64,000 bases of DNA, taken from NCBI GenBank assembly GCA_949487135.1, contig CATAJQ010000035.1, forward strand, positions 28,326 to 92,325. The letters are read 5' to 3'. Source of the DNA: Cellvibrionales bacterium UBA7375 (GTDB lineage Bacteria > Pseudomonadota > Gammaproteobacteria > Pseudomonadales > Porticoccaceae). The notes beneath the pieces were generated by a model, which saw only the letters and a list, made by a program, of their open reading frames with translations, searched no databases and was not told the origin of the DNA. The position numbers and the translations under genes are program-made. Below, piece after piece: positions 56,723 to 64,000 of the stretch (positions within the stretch are counted from its first letter, which is position 1; each line of letters opens with the position of its first letter).

Positions 56723-58078
56723 GGTCGGGCGTTGCCAGCCTTCTATATTGCGCTGTTTGGCGCGCGATATAGCCAGCGAGTTTTCTTCGGTATCTTTAGT
56801 GATGGTACTGCCGGCGCCAACAAAGCTATTATCTGCGACCTTTACTGGTGCTACTAAGGTGCTATTAGAGCCAACAAAGCTATTATCGCCGATAGTGGTC
56901 TTAAATTTATTGGCACCATCATAGTTACAGGTAATGGTTCCAGCGCCCACATTAACCCCTGCGCCCAGCTCGGCATCACCGACATAGCTTAGATGATTAA
57001 TTTTACTACCTTTACCCACTTTGGCTTTTTTGGTTTCGACAAAGTTACCTATTTTGGTGTTATCAGCTAATTCTGTGCCCGGTCTTAGGCGGGCAAAGGG
57101 CCCTAGTATGGCGTTATCGCCTACCACTGAGTCTTCTATAATGGTGTTGGCTTTGATTTCGACGCCGTCGCCTATTGTGCTATTAATAATTTGGCAGTTG
57201 GGGCCAATATGCACATTGGAGCCCAACGTAACATCCCCCTCAAAGATACAGTTAATATCAATAAAGTTATCGGTGCCAACAGTAAGTTCACCGCGCTGAT
57301 CAAAACGCTCAGGGTCGGCTAGGCTGGTGCCGCTTTCCATCAGTTGCTTGGCTTTATCGCGCTGATAGGCTCGTTCTAGTTGGCTAAGTTGTACTCTGTT
57401 ATTCACACCTTCCACCTCGCTTGGAGAATTAGGCTGTATACTCTGAACCCTTATCGATGCAGCTCGAGCAATGGCAATTAAATCAGTTAGATAGTATTCA
57501 CCCTGAGCATTGTTATTATCTATCTGCGGCAACCAACTCATTAGTTGCTGGCTATTAAGTGCCATTACACCAGTGTTGACTTCATTGACCCTCAATTGAT
57601 CTTTAGTGGCATCTTTTTGCTCAATAATCGCTGATATATTGTCGTCTGTATCTCGAATAATACGCCCATAACCGCTGGGGTTATCTAGGGTGACTGTTAA
57701 CAACCCCATTTGATTATCGGTCACAGTATCTAGCATTTTGCTAATCGTTTGTGGCGCTATTAATGGTACATCACCGTACAAAATAAGTACTTTTGAATTT
57801 TCTCTTACATGTGGTAGGGCACATTGCACGGCATGGCCAGTTCCCAACTGTTCTGGCTGGGTGACAAATACATCGGCGGCATTGCCTATGGTGCTTTCAA
57901 CTTGCTCGGCGCCAAAGCCTGTGACGACTATCGTTTTTGCATTGTGAACTGTTTTGGCCGCGCCTAGCACATGGCTCAATAATGGTTCGCCGGCCAAGCT
58001 GTGTAGCACTTTTGGCAGCTTCGACTGCATGCGAGTGCCTTTGCCAGCGGCTAGAATAATAATATCAATGGTTTGCAT
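56711..58078 (-). CDS. glmU: Bifunctional GlcN-1-P acetyltransferase / GlcNAc-1-P uridyltransferase GlmU
   Basis: GlmU makes UDP-GlcNAc for peptidoglycan and LPS. The 455-residue protein has the N-terminal pyrophosphorylase signature IILAAGKGTRMQSKLPKVLH, the LYGDVPLI metal-binding Asp, and a C-terminal left-handed beta-helix of hexapeptides with GAGTITCNYDGANKFKT and GAGSTITKDT. It lies downstream of the ATP synthase operon, its usual position in Pseudomonas, but an intrinsic terminator separates them. Confidence 0.97.
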   Translation of the reverse strand: MQTIDIIILAAGKGTRMQSKLPKVLHSLAGEPLLSHVLGAAKTVHNAKTIVVTGFGAEQVESTIGNAADVFVTQPEQLGTGHAVQCALPHVRENSKVLILYGDVPLIAPQTISKMLDTVTDNQMGLLTVTLDNPSGYGRIIRDTDDNISAIIEQKDATKDQLRVNEVNTGVMALNSQQLMSWLPQIDNNNAQGEYYLTDLIAIARAASIRVQSIQPNSPSEVEGVNNRVQLSQLERAYQRDKAKQLMESGTSLADPERFDQRGELTVGTDNFIDINCIFEGDVTLGSNVHIGPNCQIINSTIGDGVEIKANTIIEDSVVGDNAILGPFARLRPGTELADNTKIGNFVETKKAKVGKGSKINHLSYVGDAELGAGVNVGAGTITCNYDGANKFKTTIGDNSFVGSNSTLVAPVKVADNSFVGAGSTITKDTEENSLAISRAKQRNIEGWQRPTKKN

Positions 58079-58165
58079 TAGTTCTTTGACTGCCTTATTC
58101 AGTGGTCGTTCCCTGAGCTTTAAACTGAAGTATACCTGTTGCTATGGATAATTTTAACTGGCAAT

Positions 58166-58198
58166 AAAAAAGGGCGGCTATTTATGCCACCCTTTTTG
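58166..58198 (-). terminator. Intrinsic terminator of the atp operon
   Basis: On the minus strand GGGTGGC (58192-58186) pairs with GCCGCCC (58178-58172), with one G-U pair and a seven-base loop, followed by a T-run at 58171-58166. It lies about 17 bases after the atpC stop and ends the ATP synthase transcript before glmU. Confidence 0.85.
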
Positions 58199-58214
58199 TA
58201 TTGCTCAATATGGC

Positions 58215-58640
58215 TTATCCACCCAGTTTTTTGCGTAAAGCTCTTACGGTATGTAACTGTGCAGTTGCCTCGGCCAACATTGCGGCGGCTTTTGAGTATT
58301 CTATCTCACCAGTTTGATTAGCAATCGCATGCTCTGCATCTTTAAGCGCCTGAGCTGCGGCAGCTTCGTCAATGTCATTGGCGCGCACGGCTGTATCGGC
58401 CAGTATTGAGATAGCATTGGGCTGAACTTCTAGATAGCCACCGGATAGGAAGAAAATTTCTTCTTCACCAGCTGCTTTAATCACTCGCACTGGACCCGGC
58501 TTAAGATCACTCAACAACGGTGCATGACCAGCATTAATACCCAACTCACCCAACGAACCGGTGGCAACTACCATTTCTACGGCACCTGAGAATAGAGACT
58601 CATCGGCACTAACGATATTGCATTGAACTGTTGTTGCCAT
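58215..58640 (-). CDS. atpC: F-type ATP synthase epsilon subunit
   Basis: Epsilon is part of the central stalk and inhibits ATP hydrolysis. The 141-residue protein has the N-terminal beta-sandwich (VQCNIVSADESLFSGAVEMVVATGSLGELGINAGHAPLLSDLKPG) and a C-terminal helical hairpin ending RALRKKLGG. It is the last gene of the operon, 20 bases after atpD, with a terminator following. Confidence 0.96.
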   Translation of the reverse strand: MATTVQCNIVSADESLFSGAVEMVVATGSLGELGINAGHAPLLSDLKPGPVRVIKAAGEEEIFFLSGGYLEVQPNAISILADTAVRANDIDEAAAAQALKDAEHAIANQTGEIEYSKAAAMLAEATAQLHTVRALRKKLGG

Positions 58641-58660
58641 GCTAATTACCTTTTAACCAA

Positions 58661-60070
<1,410 letters not shown>

Positions 60071-60099
60071 TTAACTCAACCTTTAAAGTTCGTTTATCT

Positions 60100-60960
60100 C
60101 TATACTGCTGCCGCGCCACTTACAATTTCTGACAGCTCTTGAGTAATCGCTGCCTGACGGGCTTTGTTATAGAGTAATTGCAATTCATCGATCAGCTCAC
60201 CGGCATTTTCGGTGGCGTTTTTCATTGCAAGCATTCTTGCTGCTTGCTCACAGGCTTTGTTTTCAACAACGCCCTGATATACCTGAGACTCAACATAGCG
60301 AAGCAATAAGCCATCTAGCAGCTCTTGCGCATCTGGCTCATAGATATAATCCCAGTGGTGCCCAAGTTGATCATCTTCACTTGGCTCCAATGGCAGTAAC
60401 TGTTCTACCGTTGGCTTCTGAGTCATGGTGTTTACAAATTCGTTGTTCACCACAAATAGCTTATCAATACGTCCTTCATCAAAGGCGTCTAGCATCACTT
60501 TTACACCGCCGATAAGATCTTTGATATCTGGCTCATCACCCAAATCTTTGACTGCTGACACTATATTGCCGCCAACTGTACCAAAAAAGCTGGCCGCTTT
60601 GTTGCCTACAACACAGATATCAACTTCAACCTCTTGATCAGTCCAAGCTTGCATGGACTTAATGGCTGTTTTAAATAAGTTAATATTTAAGCCACCACAA
60701 AGACCGCGATCAGTTGATATAACAATATAAGCTACGCGCTTTACTTCGCGTTGATCCATATATTGGTGCCTATATTCAGACACCGAATTTGCAATATGGC
60801 CAATCACACCTCGGATACGCTGTGCGTAGGGTTTACCTACCGCCATGCGGTCCTGAGCGCGACGCATCTTACTAGCCGCAACCATCTCCATTGCACTGGT
60901 GATTTTTTGCGTGCTACTGATACTAGCAATTTTGGTTTTTACTTCTGTTCCAATCGCCAT
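60100..60960 (-). CDS. atpG: F-type ATP synthase gamma subunit
   Basis: Gamma is the rotating central shaft coupling proton flow to catalysis. The 286-residue protein starts with [32 protein letters not shown] and ends [37 protein letters not shown], the conserved N- and C-terminal helices that form the shaft, with [16 protein letters not shown] between. Length is normal. Confidence 0.97.
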   Translation of the reverse strand: MAIGTEVKTKIASISSTQKITSAMEMVAASKMRRAQDRMAVGKPYAQRIRGVIGHIANSVSEYRHQYMDQREVKRVAYIVISTDRGLCGGLNINLFKTAIKSMQAWTDQEVEVDICVVGNKAASFFGTVGGNIVSAVKDLGDEPDIKDLIGGVKVMLDAFDEGRIDKLFVVNNEFVNTMTQKPTVEQLLPLEPSEDDQLGHHWDYIYEPDAQELLDGLLLRYVESQVYQGVVENKACEQAARMLAMKNATENAGELIDELQLLYNKARQAAITQELSEIVSGAAAV

Positions 60961-60986
60961 GTTTTATGCCTGTTTATTGACAGTGC

Positions 60987-62531
60987 TTACCAAGTCTGGG
61001 TTGATACAAACTTGTCTAGTGCAGCTTTAAAGCTTGCTGCAATATCGTCGTTGTAGTCACCAGACTCTTTAATTTGATCGATCAGATCACCGTGCTCAGC
61101 TTTCATGTATGAAAGTAGGGCGCCTTCGAAATCACCAACCTTGCTGACTTCTACGTCTTTTAGGTAGCCTTTTTCTGCGGCAAAGATCACCACACCCATT
61201 TCGGCAACACTGAGAGGCGAATACTGCTTCTGCTTCATCAGTTCGGTTACACGCTCACCGTGATCTAGCTGCGCTTTAGTGGCGTCATCAAGGTCTGAGG
61301 CGAACTGTGAGAATGCCGCTAGCTCACGATACTGTGCCAAGGCGTTACGAATACCACCCGACAGTTTCTTAATAATCTTAGTCTGTGCCGCACCACCTAC
61401 ACGAGATACCGAGATACCTGCGTTCATCGCTGGACGTACGCCGGCGTTAAACATGTCAGCTTCTAGGAAGATCTGACCATCGGTAATCGAAATTACGTTA
61501 GTAGGTACGAAAGCAGATACGTCACCCGCTTGAGTTTCAATAACCGGTAGTGCGGTTAACGAGCCGGTTTGACCCTTAACTTTACCCTCGGTAAATTTCT
61601 CAACGTAATCAGCATTTACTCGTGCTGCACGCTCTAATAGACGGGAGTGCAAATAGAATACGTCACCTGGGTATGCTTCACGACCTGGTGGGCGCTTCAA
61701 TAGCAATGAAATTTGACGGTAGGCCCATGCCTGATTAGTCAAATCATCATAAATAATTAGGGCATCTTGACCGCGGTCACGGTAGTACTCACCCATTGAA
61801 CAACCAGCAAATGGAGCTAAGAATTGCATTGCTGCTGGATCAGAAGCCGTAGCCGCTACCACAATGGTATGTTCCATTGCGCCGTGCTCTTCTAGCTTGC
61901 GCACCACTGCCGCAACCGATGAGGCCTTTTGGCCAACTGCAACATAGATACATTTAATGCCAGAACCTTTCTGGTTAATGATGGCATCAACCGCAATTGC
62001 AGTCTTACCGATCTGACGGTCACCAATAATCAACTCTCGCTGACCACGACCAATTGGCACCATGGAATCAACCGCTTTCAAACCAATTTGTACTGGCTGA
62101 TCAACTGATTGACGGGCAATTACACCCGGAGCAACCTTTTCGATAGCATCAGTAGCAGCGGCATTGATTGGGCCTTTGCCGTCAATGGGGTTACCCAATG
62201 CGTCAACGACTCGACCTTCTAGCTCTGGACCTACCGGTACTTCTAGTACACGGCCAGTACAGCGAGCTTTTTGACCCTCTGCTAGTGATTGGTAGTCACC
62301 GAGAACAACGGCACCAACGGAGTCGCGCTCAAGGTTAAGTGCCATACCATAGACGCCACCATCGAATTCGATCATTTCACCGTACATCACGTCGGCAAGA
62401 CCGTGGATACGAATGATACCGTCCGATACGGATACAATGGTGCCCTCATTTTGGGCTTCGGATGTTACATTTAAGTTATCAATACGACCTTTAATAATGT
62501 CGCTGATTTCTGATGGATTCAGTTGCTGCAT
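60987..62531 (-). CDS. atpA: F-type ATP synthase alpha subunit
   Basis: Alpha forms the non-catalytic nucleotide sites of the F1 hexamer. The 514-residue protein has P-loop [15 protein letters not shown] near residue 170, [46 protein letters not shown] with the Walker B Asp, and the arginine-finger region [17 protein letters not shown]. It is in normal order between atpH and atpG. Confidence 0.98.
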   Translation of the reverse strand: MQQLNPSEISDIIKGRIDNLNVTSEAQNEGTIVSVSDGIIRIHGLADVMYGEMIEFDGGVYGMALNLERDSVGAVVLGDYQSLAEGQKARCTGRVLEVPVGPELEGRVVDALGNPIDGKGPINAAATDAIEKVAPGVIARQSVDQPVQIGLKAVDSMVPIGRGQRELIIGDRQIGKTAIAVDAIINQKGSGIKCIYVAVGQKASSVAAVVRKLEEHGAMEHTIVVAATASDPAAMQFLAPFAGCSMGEYYRDRGQDALIIYDDLTNQAWAYRQISLLLKRPPGREAYPGDVFYLHSRLLERAARVNADYVEKFTEGKVKGQTGSLTALPVIETQAGDVSAFVPTNVISITDGQIFLEADMFNAGVRPAMNAGISVSRVGGAAQTKIIKKLSGGIRNALAQYRELAAFSQFASDLDDATKAQLDHGERVTELMKQKQYSPLSVAEMGVVIFAAEKGYLKDVEVSKVGDFEGALLSYMKAEHGDLIDQIKESGDYNDDIAASFKAALDKFVSTQTW

Positions 62532-62547
62532 GCTTGGACCTCAATCC

Positions 62548-63084
62548 TTAGGAATTTAGTGATTCGGCGAGTTTGGTCAAACGACCGCGTATGGATCCGT
62601 CAATAACGGTATCCCCAGCGCGGATAACCGCGCCACCTATCAGGCTTTTGTCGAGACTAACCTGTAGATTTACTTTTCGTTCCAGTTTTGCACTTAAGGC
62701 ATCACTGAGAGCTTTTTGTTGCGCTGCATCTAAGTCTGCAGCTGCTACAACATCGACATCCACAGCTTTCTCTAAGTTTGCTTTCATAATTTCAAACTGT
62801 TGAGAAATTTGTGGTAAAAGCTGAAGTCGACGATTTTCCGACAATATGCTGATAAAGTTTTGACAGGCTGTTGCCAACTCGTCGCCACATATATCCTGCA
62901 CAGCTTGCGCTTGCTCTAACGCAGTAGCACTGGGCGAACTCAGCAGTTTTTCAACCCCTGATTGCTGAGCTACAGATGCTGCTAGAGCAAGACTATCAGA
63001 CCAACCCTGAAGGTCTTTTGCTTCAACAGCATATTCAAACGCTGCTTTAGCATAGGGTCGAGCTAATGTACTTAATTCTGCCAT
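62548..63084 (-). CDS. atpH: F-type ATP synthase delta subunit
   Basis: Delta joins F1 to the peripheral stalk (b dimer). The 178-residue protein has the conserved N-terminal STLARPYAKAAFEYA and C-terminal LDKSLIGGAVIRAGDTVIDGSIRGRLTKLAESL segments. Length and position between atpF and atpA are typical. Confidence 0.96.
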   Translation of the reverse strand: MAELSTLARPYAKAAFEYAVEAKDLQGWSDSLALAASVAQQSGVEKLLSSPSATALEQAQAVQDICGDELATACQNFISILSENRRLQLLPQISQQFEIMKANLEKAVDVDVVAAADLDAAQQKALSDALSAKLERKVNLQVSLDKSLIGGAVIRAGDTVIDGSIRGRLTKLAESLNS

Positions 63085-63096
63085 TTTAGACCTCGA

Positions 63097-63567
63097 TTAC
63101 AGCTGAGCTGCCAATTTGTCGACGATTTCCTTGTTGGCTTTATCGTTAATTGAAGCTTCTAGTACTTTTTCAGCACCGGCAAGAGCAAGCCCAGCAACAG
63201 TGGCGCGCAGTTCTTCTTTGGCACGGTTCACTTCTTGCTCAATTTCAGCTTGGGCGGCGACTTTAAGACGCTCTCCCTCTGCTGTAGCTTGCTGTTTCGC
63301 TTCATCTACAATTTGGTTAGCGCGCTTGTTGGCTTGATCTATGATGCCTGCTGCTTCTTGCTTAGCCTCTTTTAGTTGATCAGAGACTTTGCTTTGAGCT
63401 GCATCAAGATCACGCACCGCGCGATCAGCCGCGTCTAGACCGTCGGCAATTTTTTGCTGACGCTCTTCCATCGCTTGCAGAATGATAGGCCATACAAACT
63501 TCATGCAGAACCACACGAAGAAAGCGAATGTTACCATTTGGCCAAAAAGCGTTAAGTTAATATTCAC
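63097..63567 (-). CDS. atpF: F-type ATP synthase subunit b
   Basis: Subunit b forms the peripheral stator stalk. The 156-residue protein has one N-terminal membrane helix ([26 protein letters not shown]) followed by a long, charged, Ala-rich coiled coil ([27 protein letters not shown] onward). It lies between atpE and atpH as in E. coli. Confidence 0.96.
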   Translation of the reverse strand: MNINLTLFGQMVTFAFFVWFCMKFVWPIILQAMEERQQKIADGLDAADRAVRDLDAAQSKVSDQLKEAKQEAAGIIDQANKRANQIVDEAKQQATAEGERLKVAAQAEIEQEVNRAKEELRATVAGLALAGAEKVLEASINDKANKEIVDKLAAQL

Positions 63568-63603
63568 GCAATCACCTCTTAAAGGCTAATTTAAAAATTG
63601 CTG

Positions 63604-63858
<255 letters not shown>

Positions 63859-63880
63859 TCAGTGGTTTAAATAAAAAAAG

Positions 63881-64000
<120 letters not shown>

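Overview
The window reads as a chromosome segment of a free-living, aerobic, probably marine gammaproteobacterium. Base composition is moderate and slightly AT-rich. Gene order follows blocks known from Pseudomonas and relatives: spoT-ridA-oxyR-recG, tkt-epd-pgk-fba, sahR-metK-ahcY-metF-rsmE, dsbA-cyc4-engB-polA, znuA/zur-znuCB, coxBA-cox11-coxC-surf1-cyoE-sco, aroE-hemF-tsaC-dprA/def-fmt-rsmB-trkA-trkH, and glmU-atp. A relative of the Cellvibrionales/Porticoccaceae (SAR92-like) group is my best guess, from protein flavour and not from any search. It is almost entirely core chromosome. I saw no rRNA, tRNA, IS element, prophage or CRISPR array.

Layout. 1-6.4 kb: stringent response (spoT), ridA, an SDR gene, a broken oxyR and recG. 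6.4-11.8 kb: a minus-strand carbon operon (tkt-epd-pgk-fba). 11.9-17.8 kb: the SAM cycle under a SahR-type repressor, then rsmE and a secreted serine protease. 17.9-24 kb: an unknown protein, fabY with a divergent AraC-type regulator, and serC-serA. 24-32.2 kb: dsbA, cytochrome c4, engB, polA and the zinc uptake genes with their Zur repressor. 32.2-33.4 kb: a damaged waaA next to the tail of an unidentified gene. 33.4-41 kb: a caa3-type cytochrome c oxidase and its assembly factors. 41-46.2 kb: yheV, a gamma-carbonic-anhydrase-like gene, aroE, hemF, tsaC, purE and a frameshifted dprA. 46.3-52 kb: def-fmt-rsmB and potassium uptake (trkA, trkH). 52-58 kb: a TRAP-type binding lipoprotein, uvrD, hexR, a small secreted protein and glmU. 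58.2-64 kb: the F-type ATP synthase operon, cut in atpB at the window edge.

The genes describe respiration on oxygen (cytochromes, caa3 oxidase, ATP synthase) fed by central carbon metabolism under HexR control. Methyl-group recycling is tied to SAH sensing, and zinc uptake to Zur.

The most useful observations are lesions and regulatory DNA. Three genes are broken: oxyR by an internal deletion plus frame change, waaA by loss of its 5' end at a junction with an antiparallel gene fragment, and dprA by a one-base frameshift. Class II aldolase carries Asn where the family's catalytic Asp belongs. Heme A synthase is absent from its usual place. New-looking regulatory DNA includes a Spot 42/ErsA-position small RNA candidate between polA and engB, a perfect 36-bp palindrome before sahR, two nearly identical Zur boxes, a HexR box, and a 13-bp direct repeat spaced two helical turns apart between fabY and its AraC-type neighbour. 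I did not find a convincing wholly new multi-gene system.
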